A DNA stretch of 64,000 bases from Roseitranquillus sp963776845 (GTDB lineage: Bacteria; Pseudomonadota; Alphaproteobacteria; Rhodobacterales; Rhodobacteraceae), in assembly GCA_963776845.1 (NCBI GenBank), contig CAVZOJ010000002.1, positions 248,001 to 312,000 of the forward strand. Direction: 5' to 3'. The translations under genes were made by a program, and so were the position numbers. Shown here in pieces: positions 8,447-17,711 of this stretch. How positions within the stretch are numbered: position 1 is the stretch's first letter; the number at the start of each line of letters is the position of its first letter. A model generated the notes under the pieces. It was not told the origin of the DNA, did not search any database, and saw nothing but the letters and a program-made list of their open reading frames with translations.

Positions 8447-9519
8447 CAGAGCCCATCATTCGTCTCGAGGGGGTGCGCAAGTTCTACGGCGTCTACGAGG
8501 CGCTGACCGGGATCGACCTGTCGATCCGGCCGGGAGAGTTCTTCTCGCTTCTCGGCCCGTCCGGCTGCGGAAAGACGACCCTGCTGCGCACCATCGCGGG
8601 CTTTGAGGATATCTCGGCCGGCCGGCTGCTGCTGGACGGGCGCGACATGGACGGTGTCCCGGCGAACCGCAGGCCGACAAACATGGTGTTCCAGTCCTAC
8701 GCCATCTTTCCCCACCTCACTGTTGCCCAGAACGTCGGCTTCGGGCTGCGGCGAAAGCGCGACGTCGACGCGGCCCGGCGCGGCGAGATGGTCGAGGAGG
8801 CGCTGGCAATGGTCGGTCTCGGCGGCTATGGCGCGCGCGCCGCGCACGCGCTCTCGGGGGGGCAGCGACAGCGCGTGGCCCTGGCCCGGGCGCTGATCCT
8901 GCGGCCCAGGGTCCTTCTCCTCGATGAGCCGTTGTCCGCGCTCGACCGCAAGATGCGCGAGCAGATGCAGCAGGAGCTTCGCCGCCTGCAGCGCCATGTC
9001 GGGATCACCTTCATCCTGGTCACCCACGACCAGGAGGAGGCGCTGATCATGTCGGACCGCATCGCAGTGATGTTCGACGGCGGCATTGCGCAAGTCGCGA
9101 GTCCGCAGGATCTCTACCGCCGCCCCGCGAGCCAGAAAGTCGCCGACTTTATCGGCGTCATGAACTTCCTGCCAGGCCGCTTCCATGACGGCGAGGTGGA
9201 GATCTCCGGCTTCGGTCGCGGCCCGATTGAGGAGGATCAGCTCGTGGACGGATCTGGCCCCGGCGACGTCACCGTCGGCCTCCGCCCCGAGACGCTCGCC
9301 ATTCTCTTCGAGGGCGAGACAGCCGAACGTACCGCCGGTGGCGAAGTGGTCGAGCGCGCCTACTACGGCGACATGACCACCTATGGCGTCCTGATCGATG
9401 GCGCGGCCGAGCCGGTCTGGATCAGCATGGAGAACCTCGAGGGGCGGCGCGTGCTCGAACCCGGCGACCGGGCCGTCGTCTCCTGGGACCCGCGGGCGCT
9501 GGTGCTCTTCCCCGGTTGA
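8443..9519 (+). CDS. Polyamine-type ABC transporter ATP-binding protein (PotA-like)
   Basis: A 358-residue ATPase starting with GTG 8443, coupled to the upstream permease. Walker A is GPSGCGKTT, the signature LSGGQRQRVALARAL, Walker B VLLLDEPLSALD, and the H-loop TFILVTHDQEEAL. A C-terminal TOBE-type domain follows (about residues 240-358), where PotA-family ATPases receive regulatory input. It energises uptake through the two permeases. The TetR gene converges on its 3' end. Confidence 0.9.
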   Translation: MTEPIIRLEGVRKFYGVYEALTGIDLSIRPGEFFSLLGPSGCGKTTLLRTIAGFEDISAGRLLLDGRDMDGVPANRRPTNMVFQSYAIFPHLTVAQNVGFGLRRKRDVDAARRGEMVEEALAMVGLGGYGARAAHALSGGQRQRVALARALILRPRVLLLDEPLSALDRKMREQMQQELRRLQRHVGITFILVTHDQEEALIMSDRIAVMFDGGIAQVASPQDLYRRPASQKVADFIGVMNFLPGRFHDGEVEISGFGRGPIEEDQLVDGSGPGDVTVGLRPETLAILFEGETAERTAGGEVVERAYYGDMTTYGVLIDGAAEPVWISMENLEGRRVLEPGDRAVVSWDPRALVLFPG

Positions 9520-9522
9520 GCG

Positions 9523-10140
9523 TCAGGCGTCGGGCGGGATCAGCCCGAGCCCGCGCAGGTAGATGCCGATCCCGCTCTCCAGAAGGTCGTCCGGCGGAAA
9601 CGGCGATTTCGTTCCCGGCGAACCGCGCGAGAACAGCTCAACCACGCCATGGCTCAAGGCCCAGACGTGAGCCGAGAACATCTGCGGCGGCGGCCGGCGC
9701 TCGGGCGGAATGTGCTCCGACAGCGCCTCGGCCGAGCGTTCCAGAACGCGAAAGCCGCGGTTGGCGGCGGCGGAGAGATCCGCGTTGCGATTGATCGAGA
9801 TACCCGACTCGAACATCGCCACGTAATGGCCTGGATACTTGCGAGAAAACGCCAGGTAGGCGCGCCCCGTCTTTTCGAACGCCGCCAGCGCGGAAGGCTG
9901 TCCGTCGGCGTAGGCATGCTCCATCAGGTCGGCGAAAATGACGTATCCCTGTCGCGCGGCCTCGGCGATCAGGTCTTCGCGACCGGCGAAGTGCCGATAG
10001 ACGGCCGCCGGGGTCACCCCGGCATCCTTCGCCGCCTCGCTCAGCGTGAAGCCGTTCGGCCCTTTCTCCTCGATCAGCTGAAGCGCCGTCTCGACGAGGG
10101 CCTGCCGGAGGTTGCCGTGGTGGTATCCACGTTTAGGCAT
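9523..10140 (-). CDS. TetR/AcrR-family transcriptional regulator
   Basis: A 205-residue regulator from ATG 10140. The N-terminal helix-turn-helix reads GYHHGNLRQALVETALQLIE followed by FTLSEAAKDAGVTPAAVYRH, a clear TetR domain; the C-terminal half is a ligand-binding helical domain resembling TetR_C_33-type proteins. Its start lies inside the last codons of the PPK2 gene (8-base overlap), so it is translated with PPK2. The target is not evident; the local operon is possible. Confidence 0.88.
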   Translation of the reverse strand: MPKRGYHHGNLRQALVETALQLIEEKGPNGFTLSEAAKDAGVTPAAVYRHFAGREDLIAEAARQGYVIFADLMEHAYADGQPSALAAFEKTGRAYLAFSRKYPGHYVAMFESGISINRNADLSAAANRGFRVLERSAEALSEHIPPERRPPPQMFSAHVWALSHGVVELFSRGSPGTKSPFPPDDLLESGIGIYLRGLGLIPPDA

Positions 10141-11002
10141 GCCAGATGGCCGGCGAGCCGCAAATGTTCTCGTCCGGACCCTGCGCGACCGCCTCGATCT
10201 TGCCGGCATAGTCGACGCGGCTGAGAACCGCACGGATCGCCGCGATCCTGGCGCGGCGCTTGTCGTCCGAGCGCACCACCGTCCAGGGCGCGTGCGGCCG
10301 ATGGGTCCGCTCGAAGGTCTCGGCGATAGCGGCCGAGTAGTCGTTCCACCTCGAGAGGCCCTCCACGTCGATCTCGCTCAGCTTCCACTGCTTCAGGGGG
10401 TCGTTGGCGCGGTCGAGCATGCGCCGGAGCTGCTCGGTACGTCCGACATTGAGCCAGAGCTTGACGAGGATCATCCCGTCCTCGACGAGGGCCCCCTCGA
10501 AGTCCGGCACCTGCCTGAAGAACAGTTCGCGGGCGGCGTCGGTGCAAAAACCGAAGACCTTCTCGACGACGGCGCGGTTGTACCAGGAGCGGTCGAAGAA
10601 CGTGATTTCGCCTGCCGACGGCATGTATCCGACATACCGCTGGAAGTACCACATGCCCGCCTCTCGGTCCGAGGGCTTGGACAGCGCCACGAGGCGCGCC
10701 CGGCGCGGGTTCAAGTTCTCGCGAAAGCGCTTGATCGTCCCGCCCTTGCCGGAGGCGTCGCGCCCCTCGAACACGATGACGACACGCTTGCCGGTCCGTG
10801 CGACGTCCGACTGCAGCTTGACGAGCTCGATCTGCAGCGCCTCGAGGGTCCTCTCGTAGTCCTTTCTGTCGAGTTGCCGGCGGTACGGATAGCTGCGCGA
10901 CAGGATGCGGCCCTTCTTGGCGCCCTCGATGCGCTCACGCTCGTGCTTGGACGCTTCGACCTTGTAGTAATCCTTTACCGCGCTTGCGTTATCCGTGGTC
11001 AT
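10133..11002 (-). CDS. ppk2: Polyphosphate kinase 2 (PPK2)
   Basis: A 289-residue enzyme transferring phosphate between polyphosphate and nucleotides in the cytoplasm. Walker A is FEGRDASGKGGTIKRF and the lid/Walker B part contains ITFFDRSWYNRAVVEKVFGF, both diagnostic of PPK2. NDPLKQWKLSEID is also family-typical. Length fits single-domain class I PPK2. The stop overlaps the start of the TetR gene. Substrate preference (ADP or GDP) cannot be assigned from sequence alone. Confidence 0.93.
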   Translation of the reverse strand: MTTDNASAVKDYYKVEASKHERERIEGAKKGRILSRSYPYRRQLDRKDYERTLEALQIELVKLQSDVARTGKRVVIVFEGRDASGKGGTIKRFRENLNPRRARLVALSKPSDREAGMWYFQRYVGYMPSAGEITFFDRSWYNRAVVEKVFGFCTDAARELFFRQVPDFEGALVEDGMILVKLWLNVGRTEQLRRMLDRANDPLKQWKLSEIDVEGLSRWNDYSAAIAETFERTHRPHAPWTVVRSDDKRRARIAAIRAVLSRVDYAGKIEAVAQGPDENICGSPAIWHA

Positions 11003-11040
11003 CGGCGCCTCCGTCCGTGCACGGTAGGCCCCGTCCGGTG

Positions 11041-12027
11041 TCAGCGCAATCCGGCGCGCCGCGCGGCGCGGTCGATGGCCTCCACCAACGCCTCCGGCGC
11101 GACATGGTGTGGCATGTGGCCAATCCCCTCGAGCAGTGTCAGGTTCGCATCGTCGATCTGGCGCGCCAGCGGAACGCTGTGAACCTCTGCGGGAACGATC
11201 GCGTCCGCGGTCCCGTGCACGATCTCCACCGGGAAGTCGATCTCCGCGTAGCGGGGTGACATCTCACGCACGTGCGACTTCAGGGCGTTCAACTGCCGCG
11301 CGTTCGTGCGGATCGAGACCCGGCGGACCGACAGCCCGACCCCCACGCCCTGCGCATAGCCATCGGGAACGGCCTGCGGCGCAAAGACCCGCTGCAGCAC
11401 GCCGTCGGCTTGCTCCTCGGTCACGAAGGCGGTGATCAGCGGCACGAGCGTCACGCCACCCACGGAGGAGGCGCTGATGCTGTAGAGCGGGCCAATTCCC
11501 CCTGGCCACGGCTGCGAGACGCCAGAGACCATCACGAGCGCCGCTGGATTGTGGTTGAGGCCCCAGGCCATGGCGACCGAACCGCCGTAGCTGTGGCCGA
11601 GGACGATCGGGCGCGAAACTCCCAGCTTGACCGCCGCGGCATACAGCATCTCCGCCTGCTGCGCCGGGCTCTCCGCAACGGTGTTGAACGGGCCGCGAGG
11701 CTCGGCCGAGACACGGTCGGTGTAGCCGAGCCCAGGCCGGTCGAAGACCACCACGCGGTAGCGGTCGGTCAGCCGCTCCGTCAGCGTCAGCGTGAAGTCG
11801 CGCGTGTTGCCGCTGGCCCCGTGGACAAGCACGAGGTCTGGCCCCGACCCGCGGACGATGGCATGCACCATGCGGCCACCGCCGACATCGACGAAGCGTC
11901 CCTGCGGCGGAAAGGCGGCCACCGCCGCGGCTTCGCGTCGGTCGGCGCGGGCATCGATCCACCCGCCGCAGCCGGCGAGCAGCAGGGTCGTCAGTGCGAG
12001 GCTAGCGCCCGACTTCAGCGAGATCAT
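11041..12027 (-). CDS. Alpha/beta hydrolase, probable lipoprotein
   Basis: A 328-residue protein from ATG 12027. The N-terminus is a lipoprotein signal (LALTTLLLAGCGG) predicting attachment to a membrane through Cys. The fold is an alpha/beta hydrolase: oxyanion region LVLVHGASGNTRDF, nucleophile elbow VLGHSYGGSVAMAW (Ser), acid region around HGTADAIVP, and catalytic His in GIGHMPHHVAPE. Substrate unknown. The gene overlaps the 3' end of metA by 26 bases and is read in the same direction, so the pair is co-transcribed, but no pathway link is obvious. Confidence 0.83.
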   Translation of the reverse strand: MISLKSGASLALTTLLLAGCGGWIDARADRREAAAVAAFPPQGRFVDVGGGRMVHAIVRGSGPDLVLVHGASGNTRDFTLTLTERLTDRYRVVVFDRPGLGYTDRVSAEPRGPFNTVAESPAQQAEMLYAAAVKLGVSRPIVLGHSYGGSVAMAWGLNHNPAALVMVSGVSQPWPGGIGPLYSISASSVGGVTLVPLITAFVTEEQADGVLQRVFAPQAVPDGYAQGVGVGLSVRRVSIRTNARQLNALKSHVREMSPRYAEIDFPVEIVHGTADAIVPAEVHSVPLARQIDDANLTLLEGIGHMPHHVAPEALVEAIDRAARRAGLR

Positions 12028-12919
12028 ATGGCGTTGTCTGGTAAATCTGGTTGATCCAGTTGCCATATAGAAGGTGTGCATGGCTGCGCCAGCGATTGAG
12101 CGGGGCGCGCGACAGGTCGTCGCCGGGATAGTAGTCCCTGGGCACATCCGTCGCCTGGCCGGACTCGACGTCGCGCCGGTATTCCTCCGCCAGGGTCTGG
12201 CTGTCGTACTCGAAGTGGTTGAAGATATAGAGGGCGCGGTGAGTCACGTCCTCGATCAGGCAGGGCCCGACCTCTTCCGAGCCGAGCAGCGTGACGAGCG
12301 ACGGGACGCCGTCCACGTCGGGCTGGCGGATCTCGGTCCAGCGGCTGACCGGAATCACACAATCGTCGGAAAAACCCCGGAGGTAGGGGGAGGACGGGTG
12401 GAGGTTCGCATGGCGGAAGCACCCGAACGCCTTCTGAGGCAGCATGTGCTTCGAAACGCCGTGGAAATGATGGATCATCGCCATCCCGCCCCAGCAGACG
12501 CCGAGGGTGGAGTGCACGTTCGTCTGCGTCCATTCCATGACCTCGACCAGCTCGTCCCAGTATGTGACTGCCTCGAACGGAAGGTGCTCGATCGGCGCGC
12601 CGGTGATGATGAGGCCGTCGAACCTCTCGTGCCTCACCTCCTGGAACGGACGATAGAAGGCCTCCATGTGCTCCGCCGCGGTATTCCGCGTCTCGTGGCT
12701 GGTCATACGGATCAGGTTCAGGTCGATTTGCAGGGGCGTCGCGCCGATCAGGCGCGCGAACTGCGTCTCGGTCTGGATCTTCTTCGGCATGAGGTTCAGC
12801 AGGCCGATGCGCAGCGGGCGGATGTCTTGCCGCTCGGCCAGAGCTTCCGACATGACCATCACGCCCTCGTCGGTCAGCACCTTGAAGGCGGGCAGATCGG
12901 CGGGAATCTTGATGGGCAT
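12002..12919 (-). CDS. metA: Homoserine O-acetyltransferase (MetA type)
   Basis: A 305-residue MetA that activates homoserine for methionine synthesis. The catalytic Cys142 lies in LGVCWGGMAM, and the His in YIFNHFEYD completes the glutamine-amidotransferase-like triad. Residue 111, in TGAPIEHLPFE, is Glu; in this family Glu111 favours acetyl-CoA while Gly111 (E. coli) favours succinyl-CoA, so acetylation is expected. Only 34 bases separate it from the upstream gene, leaving no room for a SAM riboswitch directly in front. Confidence 0.93.
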   Translation of the reverse strand: MPIKIPADLPAFKVLTDEGVMVMSEALAERQDIRPLRIGLLNLMPKKIQTETQFARLIGATPLQIDLNLIRMTSHETRNTAAEHMEAFYRPFQEVRHERFDGLIITGAPIEHLPFEAVTYWDELVEVMEWTQTNVHSTLGVCWGGMAMIHHFHGVSKHMLPQKAFGCFRHANLHPSSPYLRGFSDDCVIPVSRWTEIRQPDVDGVPSLVTLLGSEEVGPCLIEDVTHRALYIFNHFEYDSQTLAEEYRRDVESGQATDVPRDYYPGDDLSRAPLNRWRSHAHLLYGNWINQIYQTTPYDLAEVGR

Positions 12920-12953
12920 CGGAACCTCCGGCGGAGGCGGTCAGATATTCCGC

Positions 12954-13820
12954 CTACGCCTTGGCCTCAAGGGCGCCCGCGATCAGCTCGATTCCTTCCT
13001 CGGCGTCCGCGACGGCCGCCACATCCGAGGCGGCGACGCTGACGCCCCACCTTTCGGCGATGGCGCGGTAGATCGGCTCGCGCCGGGCGAGGGCGCGGCG
13101 ATAAGTCCAGCGCACGAAGGCATCCGGATCCACCGCGTCGGGCGAAACGTCGTTCTCGGCGAGAAAGTGCGTCCATTCCCGCTCCAGCGCATCCGGCTGG
13201 TAGTACATCGGCTTAGGCGCGCGGTCGAAGCGCCGGACTAGCTCGTCGAGATGCGCCTCCTGTCCCCGCAATGTGCACGGGCAGGACGTGCGGCGCCAGC
13301 GCCGACAGGACCGGATCGCCGGGGTCGTTCGGATCGACGACCTCGCAGATCGAGCCGCTCGAGTTCGCAGACGAAGTTGTCGTAGCCGTAGAGGTCATGC
13401 GCCCGGTCGATGAAGCGGACGGTGTCGAGCAGCGACGCGATCTCGGCGTCGCGGTGCAGCGCCTGCCGCCTGAGGTACTCGTCGAAGGGCAGGCCGCCCA
13501 GCTCCGGATTCCCCGGCTTGCCGAGCCACGTCGAGAGCGGCTTGAGGTTCGAGAACGTGATGTTCGAAGCGATGTAGATCGAGTCCGTCAGAAGCAGTTC
13601 GCGCAGGAACGGCTGACGCATCGCGACGCGCTTGAAATTGTCGACGATGTGCTCGCCGAGATAGCGCGTGCCGATGCGGTAATCGACCGAGTAGTGAAAC
13701 CACCCACCCGAGCGGCGCAGCAGGTCGGAAAGGTACGTCTTGCCGAGCCCCGACATCCCGAAGAGGAGAATCCGCTTCGACTTCGCCTGTCGCCAGTCAC
13801 TCGGCGTCCCGGTAGATCAT
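12954..13820 (-). pseudogene. P-loop ATPase of alphaproteobacteria, broken by frameshifts
   Basis: Three frames carry consecutive parts of one protein. The first has RILLFGMSGLGKTYLSDLLR (Walker A) through HDLYGYDNFVCE. The second has SGSICEVVDPNDPGDPVLSA. The third has RGQEAHLDELVRRFDRAP to the stop at 12954. One break is an extra A at TGCGAACTCG (expected TGCGACTCG). The second is an extra base near 13270. The N-terminus upstream of SDWRQAKSKR lacks a start in frame, suggesting a third small change near 13800, where ATG at 13820 begins MIYRDAE. Function of this conserved ATPase is unknown to me. Confidence 0.68.
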
Positions 13821-13895
13821 CTTCGGCCCCGCATGCGCGGACGCAGGTAGGGGCCCGCGTCCGCGGAGGTCAAGCGAAGGCGGGCCGAACCGGCG

Positions 13896-15017
13896 TCAGA
13901 AGGAGTAGCCGATCGTGATGGCGCCGCCGACGGCGGTGTTGTCCTCGAAGTCCGAGCCCTGCGGCGTCTCGGCGTCGCCCAGCCAGACGTAGCGGATGCC
14001 GGTGGTCACGCTTACATTGGCCTGCTCGTAGGTGACCCCAAAGCCGACGGCGGTGAAGCCGTCGGTCGGCCCGAGGTTGCCTGTGATGCTGCCCGTCGAC
14101 GGCTCGTAGGCGATGCTGCCCGCCACGGACCACATCTCGTTCAGCCGCCGGCCGACGCCAATGCTGTAGGTCCAGCGATCATCCTCGTAGTCGACCAGCG
14201 CCCCGTAGGGCAGCTGCGAGTAGCCGAGCGGATTGATTTCGAACTCGGTCCAGTCGACCCAGCGGATGGCGCCGAACAGCAGCGTGTCCTCGGCTATTCC
14301 GGTCTGGAAGTCGAGAGTCACAGATTGCGGCGTCGTGACCTGGGTGCTGGTGTTGATCGAGGATGAGCCGAAGAAGAAGGGGAAAATCGGCGAGTCCTCT
14401 TGAACGTCGAGCTCGTGCTCGATCTCGGAGGAGTAGGTCAGCCCGACCCGAAGTGCGATGTCGGGACGCTCGTAGGCGACCCCGACGAGATAACCCCACG
14501 CCTCATCCTGATCCCCGTCCGCGGTATAGCCTACAGGCCCCAGCGGCGTGCCGAGACCGTAGTACGGCAGGTCCGCCTCGGCCGAGAGCGTCTGGTAGCG
14601 CAGGCCACCATAGACGGAGACGTCGCTCGGGAACCGGTACTTCAGGATCGCCGTGAGGGAGTTCGTGTCGAGCTCGGCGGTCGCGCCCTGGGCGTAGTAG
14701 TTCGTTCCGCCCGGATAGCCGATGTTGGCGCCGTAGGGCTCGTTGAAGAAGACGCCCAGCGAAAGCTCCTCTGTAAGGTCGCTCTTGTAGGCCGCCGCGA
14801 CGTTGCCGTAGCCGACTGCCATGTCGCCGGAGTCGAAGCCGCCGAACATGCTGCTGGCCGTGCCGCTGACGTCCGGCAGGGCACCCGAAAAGCTCAGCTC
14901 CGCGTACGATCCCTCTTCGAAGAGCACACCGAGGGGTAGAAGCGCCCTCTCGATCCCTCCCGCCTGCGCACTCGTCGCGGTGGCACCGGCCAGTATCGTA
15001 GTGATCAATCTTCTCAT
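13896..15017 (-). CDS. FadL/OmpP1-family outer membrane transport protein
   Basis: A 373-residue protein with a signal peptide (MRRLITTILAGATATSAQA) and a beta-rich body ending in an aromatic residue (AITIGYSF), as expected of an outer membrane barrel. GYGNVAAAYKSDLTEELSLG and the N-terminal segment resemble FadL/TodX channels for long-chain fatty acids or hydrophobic compounds. It is transcribed in the same direction as guaA and the DMT exporter upstream but is separated from them by 107 bp. Confidence 0.8.
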   Translation of the reverse strand: MRRLITTILAGATATSAQAGGIERALLPLGVLFEEGSYAELSFSGALPDVSGTASSMFGGFDSGDMAVGYGNVAAAYKSDLTEELSLGVFFNEPYGANIGYPGGTNYYAQGATAELDTNSLTAILKYRFPSDVSVYGGLRYQTLSAEADLPYYGLGTPLGPVGYTADGDQDEAWGYLVGVAYERPDIALRVGLTYSSEIEHELDVQEDSPIFPFFFGSSSINTSTQVTTPQSVTLDFQTGIAEDTLLFGAIRWVDWTEFEINPLGYSQLPYGALVDYEDDRWTYSIGVGRRLNEMWSVAGSIAYEPSTGSITGNLGPTDGFTAVGFGVTYEQANVSVTTGIRYVWLGDAETPQGSDFEDNTAVGGAITIGYSF

Positions 15018-15124
15018 GGCGATGGCCCTCCCGACTCGTGCCCTTTCAACGGCCAGCGATGCGCTGCAGCACGTCGCGAATCAATCACTCTCGTTACGTC
15101 AAGGTTGATTCCGCGCCTGCGCAG

Positions 15125-16030
15125 TCACCGTGCCGACACACCGCGCGTCGCATGATGCCGTGATTGAGTGATGTTTATCCAGTTCGCCGTGAAGATGATC
15201 GCAGCACCCGCGACCAGTGCGAGTCCCAAAGGCTCCCCGTAGAGCAAAACGCCAACCAGCGCGACGACGGGCAAACGCGCGAAATCGAGCGGCATGACAA
15301 CCGTCGCCGGCGCGATCGACAGGGCCTGTGTCAGGCACAGATGCGCCGACAGGCCCGCCACGCCGATGACGAGGAGCCACGGCGCGGTCTCCATGCTCGG
15401 TGCGGTCATGTTGCCGTCGATGCCGGCGCAGACCAGGCCAAAGACGGACTGCATCACGGTCAGCCAGAACAGGATGGAGATCACCGGCTCCGTCCGCGTC
15501 AGCACCTTGGTGAAGATGGCGGTCGTGGCAAAGCAGACGGCGGCGCCGAGGGCAGCTGTCAGGCCAGGCGGAACGTGCTCGATCGACGGCTGGGCGATGA
15601 TCAACGTTCCGACGAAACCCAGCGCCGCGGCGAACATCCGGATGCCGGTCAGCCTCTCGCTCAGGAAGAGCGGCGCGAGCAGCGCGACCCACAAGGGCGA
15701 CGTGAACTCGAGCGCGATGACCTGTGCCAACGGGGCGATGGCAAGGGCGTAGAACCACAGGTTCTGCCCGACGAAGTGCGCGACGTTCCGACCGACGTGA
15801 AGTCGCATACGACGCGCGTGGATCCGCCCTGTCCAACCAAGGCCCGTGGCGACGACACCGACCACGGCGAGCCCGACGAGCGAGCGGTAGGTCATCAGCT
15901 CGAATGTGTCGAGCGTGTCCGACACTTCGCGTCCGCCGACCGCCATCGAGGTAAAGCTGACGACCGCCCCGGCCATCCAGGCCGCCGCGGCGAGCGGATG
16001 CGGATCGCCCGCCGTCCGCGTCACTCCCAT
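15125..16030 (-). CDS. EamA/DMT-superfamily transporter
   Basis: A 301-residue protein with about ten hydrophobic segments arranged as two EamA repeats. The first contains YRSLVGLAVVGV and IALEFTSPLWVALLAPLFL, the second LDFARLPVVALVGVLLYGEP, a typical EamA motif. It is probably an inner-membrane exporter of small metabolites, substrate unknown. Its start overlaps the 3' end of guaA by ten bases. Confidence 0.85.
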   Translation of the reverse strand: MGVTRTAGDPHPLAAAAWMAGAVVSFTSMAVGGREVSDTLDTFELMTYRSLVGLAVVGVVATGLGWTGRIHARRMRLHVGRNVAHFVGQNLWFYALAIAPLAQVIALEFTSPLWVALLAPLFLSERLTGIRMFAAALGFVGTLIIAQPSIEHVPPGLTAALGAAVCFATTAIFTKVLTRTEPVISILFWLTVMQSVFGLVCAGIDGNMTAPSMETAPWLLVIGVAGLSAHLCLTQALSIAPATVVMPLDFARLPVVALVGVLLYGEPLGLALVAGAAIIFTANWINITQSRHHATRGVSAR

Positions 16031-17586
16031 TCGATCGTGCCGGGCGGCTTCGACGTGACGTCGTAGGTAACGCGGTTGATGCCGTCGACCTCGTTGATGA
16101 TTCGCGTCGCGGTTTCGCCCAGGAACTCGTGCGTGAACGGGTAGTAGTCGGCGGTCATGCCGTCGACCGACGTCACCGCGCGCAGGGCGCAGGCATAGTC
16201 GTAGCTGCGCCCGTCGCCCATGACACCGACAGTGCGCACCGGCAGCAGCGCGACGAACGCCTGCCAGATGTCGTCGTAGAGCCCGTGCCGCCGGATTTGG
16301 TCGATGAAGACGGCATCGGCGCGGCGCAGGATCTCCAGCTTCTCGCGCGTCACCTCTCCGGGGCAGCGGATTGCGAGGCCGGGACCGGGGAAGGGGTGGC
16401 GTCCGATGAAGCTCGCCGGCAGGCCAAGCTCGCGGCCGAGGGCGCGCACCTCGTCCTTGAAGAGCTCGCGCAGGGGTTCGACCAGTTTAAGCCCCATCTT
16501 CGCTGGCAGGCCGCCGACGTTGTGGTGCGACTTGATCGTCACCGATGGGCCGCCGGAGAAGCTGACGCTCTCGATGACGTCTGGATAGAGCGTCCCCTGA
16601 GCAAGAAAATCAGCGCCGCCAACATCTTGCGCATGGCTCTGGAACACGTCGATGAAGAGCCGCCCGATCGTCTTGCGCTTCTCCTCGGGGTCGCTGACGC
16701 CCTCCAGCGCGCCCAGAAACAGCTCGCTTTCGTCGGCATGGATCAGCGGGATGTTGTAGTGGTCATGAAACATCCTCACGACCTCGTCGGCCTCGTTCTT
16801 CCGCAACAGGCCGTGGTCGACGAAGACGCAGGTCAGCTGGTCGCCGATCGCCTCGTGGATCAGCACTGCCGCGACGGACGAGTCGACGCCCCCTGACAGG
16901 CCGCAGATCACCTTGCCGGACCCGACCTGCTCGCGGATCTTGGCGATCGCCTCGTCGCGATAGGCGCCCATCGTCCAGTCGCCCTTGAACCCGGCGAGCC
17001 GGGCGAAGTTCTGCAGCAGGATCCGGCCATTCGGCGTGTGATGTACCTCCGGATGGAACATCGCGCCGTAGAACCGCCGCTTCGTGTCGGCGATCAGCGC
17101 GCACGGGGCATTCGGCGACGTCCCGATGATCTCGAAGCCCGGTGCGACCTGCGTGATGCGGTCGCCGTGGCTCATCCAGACCTCCTCGCGGCCGGTCCCG
17201 AACAGACCTGCGAAAATCGGGTCGCCGGGCTCGGCGGCGGTCGGTGTGACGAAAGCGCGTCCGAACTCCCGGTGGTGGCCGCTCTCGACGACGCCGCCCA
17301 GCTGCAGGTTCATCACCATCTGGCCGTAGCAGATGCCGAGGACCGGCACGCCCAGCTCGAACACCCGCTGCGCCGCGCGTGGCGCACCCTCTGCCGCCGG
17401 GCTCGACGGCCCGCCCGACAGGATCACCGCCTTGGGCTTCAACGCGTCGACCAGCGCCTCGTCGACTCGGTCGAAGGGGTGGATCTCGCAGTAGACGCTG
17501 GCCTCGCGCAGGCGCCGCGCGATCAGCTGCGTCACCTGGCTGCCGAAGTCGACGATGAGGAGGAGGTCGTGTCCCTGCGTGCTCAT
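16021..17586 (-). CDS. guaA: GMP synthase (glutamine-hydrolysing)
   Basis: A 521-residue cytoplasmic enzyme converting XMP to GMP. The N-terminal class I amidotransferase domain contains LLIVDFGSQVTQLIARR and the nucleophile loop VLGICYGQMV, with the His-Glu pair in FHPEVHHT. The ATP pyrophosphatase domain has the PP-loop ICGLSGGVDSSVAAVL. The C-terminal dimerisation domain ends RVTYDVTSKPPGTIEWE. The start at 17586 gives the usual family length; the open frame upstream is not conserved-looking. Confidence 0.97.
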   Translation of the reverse strand: MSTQGHDLLLIVDFGSQVTQLIARRLREASVYCEIHPFDRVDEALVDALKPKAVILSGGPSSPAAEGAPRAAQRVFELGVPVLGICYGQMVMNLQLGGVVESGHHREFGRAFVTPTAAEPGDPIFAGLFGTGREEVWMSHGDRITQVAPGFEIIGTSPNAPCALIADTKRRFYGAMFHPEVHHTPNGRILLQNFARLAGFKGDWTMGAYRDEAIAKIREQVGSGKVICGLSGGVDSSVAAVLIHEAIGDQLTCVFVDHGLLRKNEADEVVRMFHDHYNIPLIHADESELFLGALEGVSDPEEKRKTIGRLFIDVFQSHAQDVGGADFLAQGTLYPDVIESVSFSGGPSVTIKSHHNVGGLPAKMGLKLVEPLRELFKDEVRALGRELGLPASFIGRHPFPGPGLAIRCPGEVTREKLEILRRADAVFIDQIRRHGLYDDIWQAFVALLPVRTVGVMGDGRSYDYACALRAVTSVDGMTADYYPFTHEFLGETATRIINEVDGINRVTYDVTSKPPGTIEWE

Positions 17587-17711
17587 GCCGCTCGCGATAG
17601 GCGTGGGCGAAGCGGAGGGCAAGCCGATGTCGCTTTTGGTCGCGAGACGGCGCAATTGGAGACGGCCGTCGCCGCCCAGGCACTAGTGTGTCCGCAAGCT
17701 GGAGGTGCGGC

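Noticed and set aside
9516..9794. Small Arg/Pro-rich open frame opposite the TetR gene
   Set aside because: It is the antisense of the TetR coding sequence, with no ribosome-binding site or conserved motif.
12920..12953. SAM riboswitch upstream of metA
   Set aside because: Alphaproteobacterial metA genes often have one, but only 34 bases separate metA from the preceding reading frame, too short for a SAM-II fold.
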